Below are positions 17,379 through 26,626 of a stretch of 64,000 nt of DNA, piece by piece (the first letter of the stretch is position 1; each line of letters starts with the position of its first letter). Origin of the DNA: Maribacter sp. (lineage in GTDB: Bacteria; Bacteroidota; Bacteroidia; Flavobacteriales; Flavobacteriaceae); the NCBI GenBank assembly GCA_024643345.1, contig JAHENB010000015.1, forward strand, positions 1 to 64,000, written 5' to 3'. Made by a program: the position numbers and the translations under genes. A model generated the notes under the pieces. That model did no database searches, was not told where the DNA came from, and saw nothing but the letters and a program-made list of their open reading frames with translations.

Positions 17379-18650
17379 ATGGCGGTAGATCTACTACTAG
17401 GATTACAATGGGGAGACGAAGGAAAAGGTAAAATCGTTGACGTACTGACCGATAATTACGATATTATCGCACGATTCCAAGGGGGTCCGAATGCGGGACA
17501 TACCCTCGAATTCGATGGCATCAAACACGTATTGCACACCATCCCATCGGGCATATTCCACAAAAACGCCATCAATATTGTCGGTAACGGGGTCGTGATC
17601 GATCCGGTAATCTTTAAAAAGGAAATCAATAACCTTCAAAAGTTTAAGATCGACTTTAAACGTACGCTCCTGATTTCCAGAAAAGCACATTTGATTTTGC
17701 CCACCCACCGTTTATTGGATGCCGCTTCTGAAGCCTCGAAGGGCAAGGCCAAGATCGGTTCTACCCTAAAGGGAATAGGACCCACCTATATGGATAAGAC
17801 GGGAAGAAACGGCATGCGTATCGGGGATTTGGAACTTGATAATTGGCAGGAAAAATATCGGGCGCTGGCCGATAAGCATGAATCGATGATAGGTTTTTAC
17901 GATGTGGACCTCCAATACGATTTGCGCGAACTCGAATCAGATTTCTTCAGTGCGGTCGAGGACCTAAAAAAACTTACTTTTATCGATAGCGAGGAATATC
18001 TATACCAAGCCCAAAAGGCAGGTAAAAAAATCTTGGCGGAAGGGGCACAGGGTTCGATGCTCGACATCGACTTTGGCACTTATCCCTATGTTACTTCGAG
18101 CAATACAACCGCTGCGGGCGCGTGTACCGGACTTGGGGTCGCGCCAAGCCATATCGGGAAGGTCTTTGGTATTTTTAAAGCCTATGCAACCAGGGTGGGC
18201 AGCGGACCCTTCCCGACCGAGCTTTTTGATGAGGATGGAGCGACCATGGGCCGCGTAGGGAACGAATTTGGTGCCACTACGGGACGTCCACGAAGGTGTG
18301 GATGGCTAGATCTTGTTGCCTTGAAATATGCCGTACAGATCAATGGGGTCACCTCTTTGATGATGATGAAGGGCGATGTGCTCAGTGGATTTAAAAAATT
18401 AAAAATCTGTACCGCCTACCAATACAAAGGGGAAACGATATCCCATCTCCCTTTTAATATAGAACCTGAAAACGTGACCCCTGTATATACCGAAATGGAA
18501 GGCTGGGCCAAAGACCTGACCCAGATGGGCTCGCCCGACGAATTTCCAAAAAGCCTTCAGGCTTATATCGATTTTCTTGAAAACGAACTTCAGGTACCTA
18601 TTCAGATCGTTTCAGTGGGCCCAGATCGTAAACAGACCATACATCGTTAG
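17379..18650 (+). CDS. purA: Adenylosuccinate synthetase
   Basis: 423 residues, the normal length. It joins IMP and aspartate using GTP, the first step from IMP to AMP. The P-loop LQWGDEGKGKIVD at the N-terminus, GGPNAGHTLE, and STLKGIGPTYMDKTGRNGMR (about residues 127-146) are clear. The GTP-binding end reads PIQIVSVGPDRKQTI. It starts 20 bases after fur and is probably co-transcribed; the short (p)ppGpp-fur-purA order is familiar in this family from memory. Confidence 0.96.
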   Translation: MAVDLLLGLQWGDEGKGKIVDVLTDNYDIIARFQGGPNAGHTLEFDGIKHVLHTIPSGIFHKNAINIVGNGVVIDPVIFKKEINNLQKFKIDFKRTLLISRKAHLILPTHRLLDAASEASKGKAKIGSTLKGIGPTYMDKTGRNGMRIGDLELDNWQEKYRALADKHESMIGFYDVDLQYDLRELESDFFSAVEDLKKLTFIDSEEYLYQAQKAGKKILAEGAQGSMLDIDFGTYPYVTSSNTTAAGACTGLGVAPSHIGKVFGIFKAYATRVGSGPFPTELFDEDGATMGRVGNEFGATTGRPRRCGWLDLVALKYAVQINGVTSLMMMKGDVLSGFKKLKICTAYQYKGETISHLPFNIEPENVTPVYTEMEGWAKDLTQMGSPDEFPKSLQAYIDFLENELQVPIQIVSVGPDRKQTIHR

Positions 18651-18980
18651 AAGACCGGACGATTTCTTTCTTACCTTCGAGCCTAGTTGTTCGATTTCCT
18701 ATGTATTGCCGCATTCCGGAATTTATAAGGGCTCCGATTTATATCGGGCCCGACCATCCATTCTATTCTTGGATTCATGTACCCCTTAAAAACGAAGGCC
18801 CAAATCCGGGGCCAGTCGGTTAAAATTCATTCAGGTTTGCTTATTTTTCCTATCTTACAGAGCAAAAATATAAAACACGGCAACCCATCATTTAACAGGA
18901 AAGCAATAGGGCCTCAATTTATATCCATTGACCTGGAATAATGTGTTTTTTGAAATTGGCCTCATAAAATATATGTAACG
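18651..18980. other. Gene-free interval between purA and the sugar cluster
   Basis: 330 bases without a convincing ORF. It holds an inverted repeat GGCCC/GGGCC (18797-18801 and 18809-18813, seven-base loop), which could help end the purA transcript but lacks a T-run. A TTTG at 18836-18839 could be a -33 element, but I find no matching TAnnTTTG at the right distance. No promoter for the sugar cluster can be named. Confidence 0.5.
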
Positions 18981-20378
18981 ATGAAAAACATAGACAGGAG
19001 GAATTTTATTCGAAAAACCACTTTGGCTACTGCCGCTATGGGCATAGGGCCCGTCGTTACCCAGGCTTCCACATCGCAGAGGTCACGGCCAATCACCCAA
19101 CAGTATATGGGTGATTATGCCGCGCCCAAATTAGATACGGTCCGAGCGGCGTTTATTGGTGTCGGTTCACGAGGTGGCGGGCACCTCAAATTTTTTGGCA
19201 CTTTGCCAGGAACCGAAATAGTTGCGATAAGCGACCTATATGAGGACAATGTAAACAAATGGGGAGGCGTTGCCTCCGAAATCGGGGCAGGCCAGCGCCA
19301 CAAAAACATAGCCCTTTACCATGGCGATGAGCATCTTTGGAAAACCATGCTGGAAGAAGTGAAGCCCGATGTGGTCTTTATTGCCACCAATTGGAAGAAC
19401 CATGCACCAATGGCCATTGAAACCATGAAAAAGGGGGCCCATGCCCTGGTGGAAGTGCCCATCGCGGTTACCTTGGAAGAAATGTGGGCCATCGTAGATG
19501 CCTCGGAGCAGACCCGCAAGCATTGTATGATGATGGAAAACGTAAATTATGACCGTGACGAATTAATGTTTTTGAACATGGTACGTCAAGGGGTCATCGG
19601 GGAATTGTTGCATGCCGAGGCCGCGTATATTCATGAATTAAGGGGTCAAATGGAGGATCAAGATCGCGGTACGGGTTCTTGGCGTACTCTTCATTACGCC
19701 GAACGGAATGGAAATCTATACCCTACCCATGGTTTGGGGCCCGTTGCCCAGTATATGAATCTGGCCCGTAAAGAAGATCATTTCGGTAGCATCGTTTCTT
19801 TTTCAACCCCCGCTTTGGGAAGAAAGGCGTACGCTAAAAAAAACTATCCACCCGAACATAAATGGAACAAGCTCGATTATAAAGGGGGAGATCTCAATAC
19901 CTCGATCATTAAAACGGTGCTGGGGCGTACCATTATGGTACAATGGGACGAGACCAGTCCGAGGCCCTATACCCGACTGAACCTCATTCAGGGAACCAAA
20001 GGCATTTTAGCGGGCTTTCCCACCCGTGTGGCCCTGGAAGGCGGGGTCGCAGGGGTTACCGAAGACCATCATAGCTGGGTACAAGGGGGGCAGCTGGCAG
20101 TACTTTACGAAAAATACGATCATCCCCTTTATAAAAGGCTCAATGAAAAAACCAAGGAAAGTGGCCATGGCGGTATGGATGGGATGATGATGTATCGAAT
20201 TGTGGAATGTTTACAAAATGGCCTACCGCTCGACCAAAATGTATACGAAGGCTGCAGTTGGAGCGCCGTGGCGCCATTAAGTGAAAAATCGGTGGCCGAA
20301 GGCGGTGCACCTCAGGCATTTCCAGATTTTACCAGGGGTAATTGGGAACAAACCGCCCCATTGGGCATCATTGCCTGA
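18981..20378 (+). CDS. Gfo/Idh/MocA oxidoreductase, GH109-like glycosidase
   Basis: 465 residues with a twin-arginine leader (DRRNFIRKTTLATAAMGIG) for folded export. The Rossmann domain starts RAAFIGVGSRGGGHLKFF. The segments YPTHGLGPVAQYM, LGRTIMVQWDETSPRPYTRL and LNLIQGTKGI match GH109, a family that cleaves alpha-GalNAc-type bonds by transient NAD-dependent oxidation. Substrate is therefore likely a sugar at the cell surface or periplasm, with NAD bound before export. The EKP motif of most Gfo/Idh/MocA enzymes reads VEVPIAV here. It leads a cluster with DUF1080 and two more oxidoreductases. Confidence 0.82.
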   Translation: MKNIDRRNFIRKTTLATAAMGIGPVVTQASTSQRSRPITQQYMGDYAAPKLDTVRAAFIGVGSRGGGHLKFFGTLPGTEIVAISDLYEDNVNKWGGVASEIGAGQRHKNIALYHGDEHLWKTMLEEVKPDVVFIATNWKNHAPMAIETMKKGAHALVEVPIAVTLEEMWAIVDASEQTRKHCMMMENVNYDRDELMFLNMVRQGVIGELLHAEAAYIHELRGQMEDQDRGTGSWRTLHYAERNGNLYPTHGLGPVAQYMNLARKEDHFGSIVSFSTPALGRKAYAKKNYPPEHKWNKLDYKGGDLNTSIIKTVLGRTIMVQWDETSPRPYTRLNLIQGTKGILAGFPTRVALEGGVAGVTEDHHSWVQGGQLAVLYEKYDHPLYKRLNEKTKESGHGGMDGMMMYRIVECLQNGLPLDQNVYEGCSWSAVAPLSEKSVAEGGAPQAFPDFTRGNWEQTAPLGIIA

Positions 20379-20416
20379 AATTATGATGATATGCATTATA
20401 AAGCTATAATCCCGAC

Positions 20417-21091
20417 ATGAAGAGAATTCGAACCAAGAACGTGTTTTTCCTTGCCCTGATTGCCCTTTTCTATATTTCCTGCGGAAGCCATCCCAAAAAT
20501 GGGGATGCAGGTTTCAGGCCGCTTTTTGATGGTAAAACCCTTGAAGGCTGGATGGGCAATAAAACCGCATATAAGGTAGAAGACGGAATGATCGTCGTAG
20601 ATCCCAACGGTGGCGGCAGTGGTGGCAATTTATTTACCAAGGAAGAATTTGGCAATTTCGTATTGCGGTTCGAGTTTCAATTGACCCCGGGAGGCAATAA
20701 CGGGCTGGGCATTCACGCGCCCTTGGAAGGCGATGCTGCCTACTTGGGAAAGGAAATCCAGATATTGGACAATACGGCCGAAAAGTATGCCGAATTACAG
20801 CCCTATCAATATCATGGTTCGGTATATGGCCTCATTCCCGCCAAACGCGGTTTTTTAAAACCCGTGGGTGCTTGGAACGAGGAAGAAGTAAGGGTGGCGG
20901 GTCAAAAAATAACGGTAATACTGAATGGAACCACTATTTTGGACGGCGATTTTATGGAGGCTTCCAAGAACGGAACCCTAGATGGAAAGGATCACCCGGG
21001 TTTACTTCGTAACAGCGGTCATATCGGATTTTTGGGACATGGCGATGTTGTGCGCTTCAGAAATATACGACTTAAAGAACTATCTTCTTAA
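20417..21091 (+). CDS. DUF1080 (3-keto-disaccharide hydrolase domain) lipoprotein
   Basis: 224 residues with a lipoprotein signal ending FYISCGS. The jelly-roll domain begins FRPLFDGKTLEGWMGN and has LRFEFQLTPGGNNGLGIHAP and YQYHGSVYGLIPA. This fold is called 3-keto-disaccharide hydrolase; members cleave sugars already oxidised at C3. It sits between Gfo/Idh/MocA oxidoreductases, which could make that oxidised substrate. The pairing is good context, but the exact sugar is unknown. Confidence 0.85.
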   Translation: MKRIRTKNVFFLALIALFYISCGSHPKNGDAGFRPLFDGKTLEGWMGNKTAYKVEDGMIVVDPNGGGSGGNLFTKEEFGNFVLRFEFQLTPGGNNGLGIHAPLEGDAAYLGKEIQILDNTAEKYAELQPYQYHGSVYGLIPAKRGFLKPVGAWNEEEVRVAGQKITVILNGTTILDGDFMEASKNGTLDGKDHPGLLRNSGHIGFLGHGDVVRFRNIRLKELSS

Positions 21092-21108
21092 CAATCATTT
21101 ATAACCAC

Positions 21109-22458
21109 ATGGACACAAAAAAACACGGAAGTAATCGACGAGAATTTGTAAAAAAAAGTAGTTTAGGGCTCATTGGGGCAGCATTGGCTCCCTCATTTAT
21201 GGGCAAAACAGTTCCTCAGGGAAGATTAAGAACCGCACATATCGGCATTGGCGGCATGGGCGGTGAGGATCTAAAAGCGATCTCATCCCATCAATTGGTG
21301 GATGTGGTCGCCTTATGCGATGTGGATTCGAACAATTTGGCAGCAGCCAAACTCTTACATCCCAACGCGAAGACCTTTACCGATTACAGAAAACTCCTGA
21401 CCGAGATGGGTAATGACATTGATGCGGTAATTGTTTCCACACCCGATCATACCCATGCACCTGCATCCATGATGGCCATGGCCATGGAAAAGCCGGTCTA
21501 CTGTCAAAAGCCGCTGACCCATCACGTATCTGAAGCTAGGGCCATGAGAAAGATGGCCGAGGAGAAAAACCTTGTCACCCAAATGGGAATTCAGGTACAT
21601 TCTTTTTACGATTATAAGTTAGCTACCCTTTTGATCCAGTCAGGAATAATTGGAAAAGTAAATTGCGTGAGGGCATGGTCCCCTAAAAACTGGGGCTACG
21701 ATGGTCCGGCCCCTGTGGGCAGCGATCCGGTTCCCGCTACTTTGGACTGGAACCTTTGGCTGGGCACCGCCGCGGAAAGGCCTTACAAAAATTTCTTCTA
21801 CCATCCTGCCAATTGGAGAAAGCTTGTCGATTTTGGTTGTGGCACCCTTGGGGATATGGGGGTACATATTTTTGATACCCCATACAACGCCTTGCAACTC
21901 GATGTTCCCCGTACCATAACCAATAAATGTAGGAAGCCCAATGGGTTTGGATATCCCGAACATAATACGGTCACCTATGAATTTCCGGGCACCAAATACA
22001 CCGACGAGACCTTAAAATGGGTTTGGTACGATGGGTCCGGGGCACCCAAAAAGCACAAGGATCTAGTGTTGCCCAATAAGGAGGAACTACCGGATCAAGG
22101 CGCCATGTTCATGGGGGAAAAGGGCAGATTGTTGTTGCCCCACTTCCAGCAACTCCCTAAATTGATCGTTGATGGCAAATACCAGGAAATGGATATTGAA
22201 TCTTATAAACTGGGAGCGCCGGTAAGGGATTATGAATCAGAAGGCAAGAAACACTATCACCAGTTCGTTGATGCGTGCTTGGGCAAAGGTGAATGTACCG
22301 CCCCTTTTTCCTATGCCGCAAGATTAACGGAGACCATCCTTTTGGGCGTAATTGCAGGACGTTTTCCAAATAAGACCTTACATTGGGACAATAAAACCGC
22401 AAAATTTTCGGAAGATGAGGCCAACCAATATTTGGAATCTCCATACCGCGAATTTTGA
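21109..22458 (+). CDS. Tat-exported Gfo/Idh/MocA oxidoreductase
   Basis: 449 residues with a twin-arginine leader (NRREFVKKSSLGLIGAALA). The Rossmann domain starts AHIGIGGMGGEDLKAI with VSTPDHTHAPASMMAMAM. The normally conserved EKP reads VYCQKPLTHHV. The C-terminal domain has FGCGTLGDMGVHIFDTPY. NAD(P)-dependent sugar oxidation or reduction is expected. It follows the DUF1080 gene by 17 bases and belongs to the same operon. Confidence 0.85.
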   Translation: MDTKKHGSNRREFVKKSSLGLIGAALAPSFMGKTVPQGRLRTAHIGIGGMGGEDLKAISSHQLVDVVALCDVDSNNLAAAKLLHPNAKTFTDYRKLLTEMGNDIDAVIVSTPDHTHAPASMMAMAMEKPVYCQKPLTHHVSEARAMRKMAEEKNLVTQMGIQVHSFYDYKLATLLIQSGIIGKVNCVRAWSPKNWGYDGPAPVGSDPVPATLDWNLWLGTAAERPYKNFFYHPANWRKLVDFGCGTLGDMGVHIFDTPYNALQLDVPRTITNKCRKPNGFGYPEHNTVTYEFPGTKYTDETLKWVWYDGSGAPKKHKDLVLPNKEELPDQGAMFMGEKGRLLLPHFQQLPKLIVDGKYQEMDIESYKLGAPVRDYESEGKKHYHQFVDACLGKGECTAPFSYAARLTETILLGVIAGRFPNKTLHWDNKTAKFSEDEANQYLESPYREF

Positions 22459-22595
22459 TTTTAATCAACTTAATAGCTGCTGGAGCCCTTGGAGCAATGA
22501 TTTGAAGCTCTGGAATCACAACACATCCCATAGTTGAGAAATTTGTGGTCTTTTAGTTATCAAATGACCTATTTCCATTATATAGGAATTTAAAA

Positions 22596-23882
22596 ATGAA
22601 ACCAATGAATCAGAACCGAAGGGAATTTGTCCAAAAAAGTGGCCTTGGGCTTCTGGGCCTAACCCTATTACCAGATCTATACGGAAAGGTCGCCCCGAGT
22701 GACCGCCTTCGTGTGGCCCATATTGGAGTCGGGGGCATGGGCAACAATCATATGAAATGGTTTTCTGCCCTGCCCGAAGTTGATGTAGTGGCACTTTGCG
22801 ATTTAGACGAACTTCACCTTGCCGACAGTTTGAAGACTATGGAGACCCTTCAGCCCGGGAAGAAAGTGGAAGGCTTCAAGGATTTTCGAAGCATACTCGA
22901 CCGCCGAGATATCGATGCCATTACCTGTGCCACACCGGATCATTGGCATGCCCAGATCGCCACCCTCGCCTTTCAGGCGGGCAAGGATGTATATGGCGAA
23001 AAGCCGCTCTCCTATGATGTGAAGGAAGGGCAGATGATGTTAAAAAACCTGGAGAAGCACCAACGAATTTTTCAATTGGGAACTCAGATCCATGCCACGG
23101 ATAATTATCACAGGGTCATTGAATTGTTGCAATCGGGAATGATCGGCAAGGTACATACGGTAAGGCTTTGGAAAACCGGGACCCCGCCAGATCTAGGAAA
23201 CCCCAAGGTAAGGCCCGTACCCAAAACTTTGGACTGGGATATGTGGTTGGGCACCGCCCCTTTTGTGGATTATATTCCGGAAAAATGCCATATCAACTAC
23301 CGCTATTTTCTTGATTATTCTGGCGGTATTTTTGCTGATTTTTGGTGCCATATCGCAGATGTGGCCTTCTGGGCCCTTCAGCCCAAAGGCTTAAAAAGTG
23401 TCGTCGCCCGTGGAGAAAAGGCCGACGGGATTGCCGATACGCCCAAATGGATCGAGGTCGATTATGATTTCGAAGACCTGAAGCTACATTGGACCACCGA
23501 ACCCCCTAATGTGCCAGGTGCGGCTGAACGCGGGATCGGCGCTTATTTTGAAGGGGAAAAAGGTACCCTGATCTGTGATTATGAAACCAGGGAAATCACC
23601 ATCAACGGGGAAACGGTCTCCGATCTTCCAGAGGTACCAAAAACCATCGTTCGCTCTCCAGGGCACCAGCAGAACTTTGTAGATAGCGTAAAATCGCGAA
23701 AGCCGGCCGAATCGAACCTGCAATATGCGAGAAATCTGACCCTGCCCATGCACTTGGGCCTTATTTCGTGGAGACTGGGAAGAAAATTGGATTGGGATCC
23801 GATCAGGGAGAAATTTATCGGAGATGCCGAAGCCAACAAAATGTTGTCCAGAAAGCCCAGAAAAGCCTGGAAATTGGTTTAG
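22596..23882 (+). CDS. Tat-exported Gfo/Idh/MocA oxidoreductase
   Basis: 428 residues from the ATG at 22596 (an ATG at 22605 is also possible). The leader has NRREFVQKSGLGLLGLTLLP. The Rossmann domain starts AHIGVGGMGNNHMKWF, with TCATPDHWHAQIATLA and the canonical VYGEKPLSYDV. FLDYSGGIFADFWCHIADVA is the second conserved block. It is related to the preceding protein but keeps the EKP lysine, so it is the more standard dehydrogenase. It is separated from it by 137 bases, without a clear promoter box. Confidence 0.85.
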   Translation: MKPMNQNRREFVQKSGLGLLGLTLLPDLYGKVAPSDRLRVAHIGVGGMGNNHMKWFSALPEVDVVALCDLDELHLADSLKTMETLQPGKKVEGFKDFRSILDRRDIDAITCATPDHWHAQIATLAFQAGKDVYGEKPLSYDVKEGQMMLKNLEKHQRIFQLGTQIHATDNYHRVIELLQSGMIGKVHTVRLWKTGTPPDLGNPKVRPVPKTLDWDMWLGTAPFVDYIPEKCHINYRYFLDYSGGIFADFWCHIADVAFWALQPKGLKSVVARGEKADGIADTPKWIEVDYDFEDLKLHWTTEPPNVPGAAERGIGAYFEGEKGTLICDYETREITINGETVSDLPEVPKTIVRSPGHQQNFVDSVKSRKPAESNLQYARNLTLPMHLGLISWRLGRKLDWDPIREKFIGDAEANKMLSRKPRKAWKLV

Positions 23883-23929
23883 AACAATAAAAATATTTTA
23901 ATGCGTCATTCCGCCCAAAAGAAAACGCC

Positions 23930-24772
23930 ATGAAACTTAGCAGAAAACATTTTATCAAGACCCTGGGACTGGGTGCCGTGGCGGCCGGATCCGCATCCTT
24001 CAACACCCTTGGCAATGTTGAGGGCAATGTTTTTGAGGAACACGATCTCACCTTGGGGCTGGCTTCTTATACCCTTAGAAAATACAGTCTTGATGAGGTG
24101 TTGGAAATCATGCTTAGGCTAAACCTGAAAGATGTCGCCATGAAGAGCTTCCATCTGCCCTATGAAGCGACCGAAACCGAACTTAGGTATATCGGCGATA
24201 AGGTAAGGGCACGTGGCTTCAATCTATATGGAGGTGGGGTCATTTACATGAAAACAGCCGAAGACGTCGACAAATACTTTAACTATGCAAAAGCTGCCGG
24301 GTTGAAAATGATCATAGGAGCGCCCGATCACCAATTACTGCCCTATATCGAGCAAAAGGTAAGGGAAATGGACATCAAATTGGCCATTCACAACCATGGG
24401 CCGGAAGATGCCATTTTTCCATCTCCCAAAAGTGTGTATGAAAAAATTAAAAACCTTGACGAACGCATCGGCCTTTGCATTGATACCGGCCACACCTTTC
24501 GGCTCCAATTAGATCCGGCTACCGAAATCAAAAAGTATAGTGACCGCCTTTTTGACCTGCACTTAAAGGACATCGACGCACAGGAAGCCGATGGTCAAAA
24601 TTTGGTCATAGGAAGGGGCAAAATGAACATTCCCAGTATTTTAAGTGCCCTGAAGGAAATTGGTTATCAAGGCATTATGGGCATAGAATATGAGAAAGAC
24701 GGCGAGCATGCCATTTACGGGCTGGCCGAGTCGGTTGGCTATGTAAGGGGCCTTCTGAAAATGGTAAAATAA
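23930..24772 (+). CDS. Sugar phosphate isomerase/epimerase-like TIM barrel protein
   Basis: 280 residues with an export leader (SRKHFIKTLGLGAVAAG, lysine at the second twin-arginine position). The barrel (AP-endonuclease 2 family, xylose-isomerase-like) has LASYTLRKYSLDEVLEI, IHNHGPEDAIFPSP, LCIDTGHTFR and LHLKDIDAQ, whose H, E and D residues bind the metal. Members isomerise, epimerise or hydrolyse ketosugars, including products of 3-keto sugar pathways. Last gene of the cluster, 47 bases behind the third oxidoreductase. Confidence 0.82.
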   Translation: MKLSRKHFIKTLGLGAVAAGSASFNTLGNVEGNVFEEHDLTLGLASYTLRKYSLDEVLEIMLRLNLKDVAMKSFHLPYEATETELRYIGDKVRARGFNLYGGGVIYMKTAEDVDKYFNYAKAAGLKMIIGAPDHQLLPYIEQKVREMDIKLAIHNHGPEDAIFPSPKSVYEKIKNLDERIGLCIDTGHTFRLQLDPATEIKKYSDRLFDLHLKDIDAQEADGQNLVIGRGKMNIPSILSALKEIGYQGIMGIEYEKDGEHAIYGLAESVGYVRGLLKMVK

Positions 24773-24858
24773 AAGCTCCAGACCACCTCCCATTGCCAAC
24801 GCTGCGCTGCATTTTGCCAAAACTATCCCAACGAGATTAGGCCTCGCCTAAAAAATCC

Positions 24859-24866
24859 TATTTTTG
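24859..24866 (+). promoter_or_regulatory. -7 promoter box of the OstA-like gene
   Basis: TATTTTTG, a full match to TAnnTTTG, seven bases before the TTG at 24874 and 34 bases before the ATG at 24901. A short inverted repeat (TTAGGC CTC GCCTAA, 24837-24851) lies just upstream. Confidence 0.45.
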
Positions 24867-24873
24867 GGGAAAA

Positions 24874-26616
24874 TTGAGCGTTTTGCATAGGAATTTTTAC
24901 ATGCTGCTATTTCTTGGGTTCTTTCAGATCGGCTTTTCCCAAAAACCCGAACCGGAGCGCAAACAGATCAATATCATATATGGGGCGAACTTTACCAAGG
25001 ACGAAGTTCAGTTCCCAGGGGCATCCATTTTCAGCAAAGATGACCGCCAGGTACAGTTCGAGCATCAGGGCGCGGACCTATGGTGCGACATCGCCATATA
25101 TTATCAGCGGGAAAATAGATTGCGGGCCATTGGGAACATTCGCCTTCAACAAGGTGATTCGGTACAGCTTACGGGAGGCAAGGTCGACTATGACGGGAAC
25201 ACCAAATTGGCCAAGGCATATGAAAGGGTTACCTTAAAGAACAACGCCATGACCCTGACCACCGACACCCTTTACTTTGACCGTGAAAAACAGGAATCGT
25301 ACTATCAAGACTTCGGCACCATCATCGACTCATCCAATACCCTGACAAGTGAAATCGGAAGGTATTTCATGGAAATTGAAAAGTATCAATTTTTAGAGGA
25401 TGTACATATACAAAACCCAGAATATACGGTCGATTCGGAACAACTAGATTATTACACCAGTTCCAAGAATGCCTATATGTACGGCCCCTCGACCATCACC
25501 GGGGACACCTATAAACTTTATTGCGAACGCGGGTTTTACGATACTAAGATCGAGAGTGGTTATGGTATCAAAAACACGAGGATCGATTATAACAATCGTA
25601 TTATTGAAGGCGATAGCGTATTCTTTGATAAGGCCAGGGAGTTTGCTTCTGCCACCAATAACATCAAAGTCACCGACACCATCAACCAAGGGATCATTAG
25701 GGCCCATTATGCCGAGGTATTTAAGGCAAAAGACTCCGTTTTTGCAACAAAAAGAGCCGTTTCCGTAAGCCTGGTGGAACAAGATTCTTTGTATATGCAC
25801 GGGGACACCTTAATGATAACCGGTAAGCCCGAGCATCGTATATTAAGGGCCTTTCGCAATGCCAAATTCTATAAGACCAACCTTAGTGGCAAGTGCGATT
25901 CCATCCATTCGGAGCAGCGAACTGGGGTGACCCAACTGATCCGGAACCCCATTCTATGGAACGGTGAAAACCAAATGACGGGCGATAGCATACACCTGAT
26001 CTCGAATCTCAAGACCGAAAAACTTGATTCCCTTAAAGTACTTGACAATGCCTTTATCATTGCACAGGATACCATCGGAAAGGTCGGCTTTAACCAGGCC
26101 AAGGGAAAAGATCTTTTTGGCAAGTTTGTGGACAATGAACTTAAAATCATCGATTTGATCAAAAATACAGAGGTGATCTATTATATGTACAACGATGATG
26201 ACGAACTCCTTGGGATAGATAAGACTATTTGCAGCGCCATTCGTATTACCATGGCCAACAATGATGTGGAAGATCTTACTTTTTTCACCAATCCAGACGG
26301 GGATATCTTTCCCGAAAAGGATCTGCCCGAAAATAGCAGGATTCTAAAAGGTTTTATATGGCGGGGCGATGAGCGTATCCTGACCAAGGACGATATCTTC
26401 GATGAAGATGATAACCACATCCAGCTTGCCATCATAAAAGGTATCGACAACCCCATCGATATTGATGCTTCGGAAGAAGAACGCGATAAGAATGCCAACG
26501 ATCCCGTAAATAATATTCCGAGCGATCAACCCGAATCCAGAACAACAAAAGCCCCCAAAAAAATAGAAAAAAAACCAAGTTTACGACCCAAGGTTGAAAA
26601 AGTAAAGGCCAATTAG
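24874..26616 (+). CDS. OstA-like protein (LptA/LptD-type repeats)
   Basis: 580 residues with a signal peptide ending GFSQ. The N-terminal part has the OstA repeats seen in LptA and in the N-domain of LptD, which bind lipopolysaccharide: RLRAIGNIRLQQGDSVQLTG, then YERVTLKNNAMTLTTDTLYF. The C-terminal part is acidic and repetitive with a Lys-rich end. It probably takes part in outer-membrane lipid transport in the periplasm. The start is not settled: TTG at 24874, TTG at 24883 or ATG at 24901. The earlier ones give the signal peptide its basic residue. Confidence 0.8.
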   Translation: MSVLHRNFYMLLFLGFFQIGFSQKPEPERKQINIIYGANFTKDEVQFPGASIFSKDDRQVQFEHQGADLWCDIAIYYQRENRLRAIGNIRLQQGDSVQLTGGKVDYDGNTKLAKAYERVTLKNNAMTLTTDTLYFDREKQESYYQDFGTIIDSSNTLTSEIGRYFMEIEKYQFLEDVHIQNPEYTVDSEQLDYYTSSKNAYMYGPSTITGDTYKLYCERGFYDTKIESGYGIKNTRIDYNNRIIEGDSVFFDKAREFASATNNIKVTDTINQGIIRAHYAEVFKAKDSVFATKRAVSVSLVEQDSLYMHGDTLMITGKPEHRILRAFRNAKFYKTNLSGKCDSIHSEQRTGVTQLIRNPILWNGENQMTGDSIHLISNLKTEKLDSLKVLDNAFIIAQDTIGKVGFNQAKGKDLFGKFVDNELKIIDLIKNTEVIYYMYNDDDELLGIDKTICSAIRITMANNDVEDLTFFTNPDGDIFPEKDLPENSRILKGFIWRGDERILTKDDIFDEDDNHIQLAIIKGIDNPIDIDASEEERDKNANDPVNNIPSDQPESRTTKAPKKIEKKPSLRPKVEKVKAN

Positions 26617-26626
26617 GTAAGTGAGC

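Noticed and set aside
18830-18860. A promoter before the sugar cluster (TTTG at 18836, then TATCTTAC).
   Set aside because: The spacing is only about 11 bases and the second box matches TAnnTTTG poorly.
24837-24851. Inverted repeat TTAGGC CTC GCCTAA as a terminator of the sugar cluster.
   Set aside because: It is followed by an A-run on the plus strand, not a T-run, so it is not a canonical terminator in that direction.
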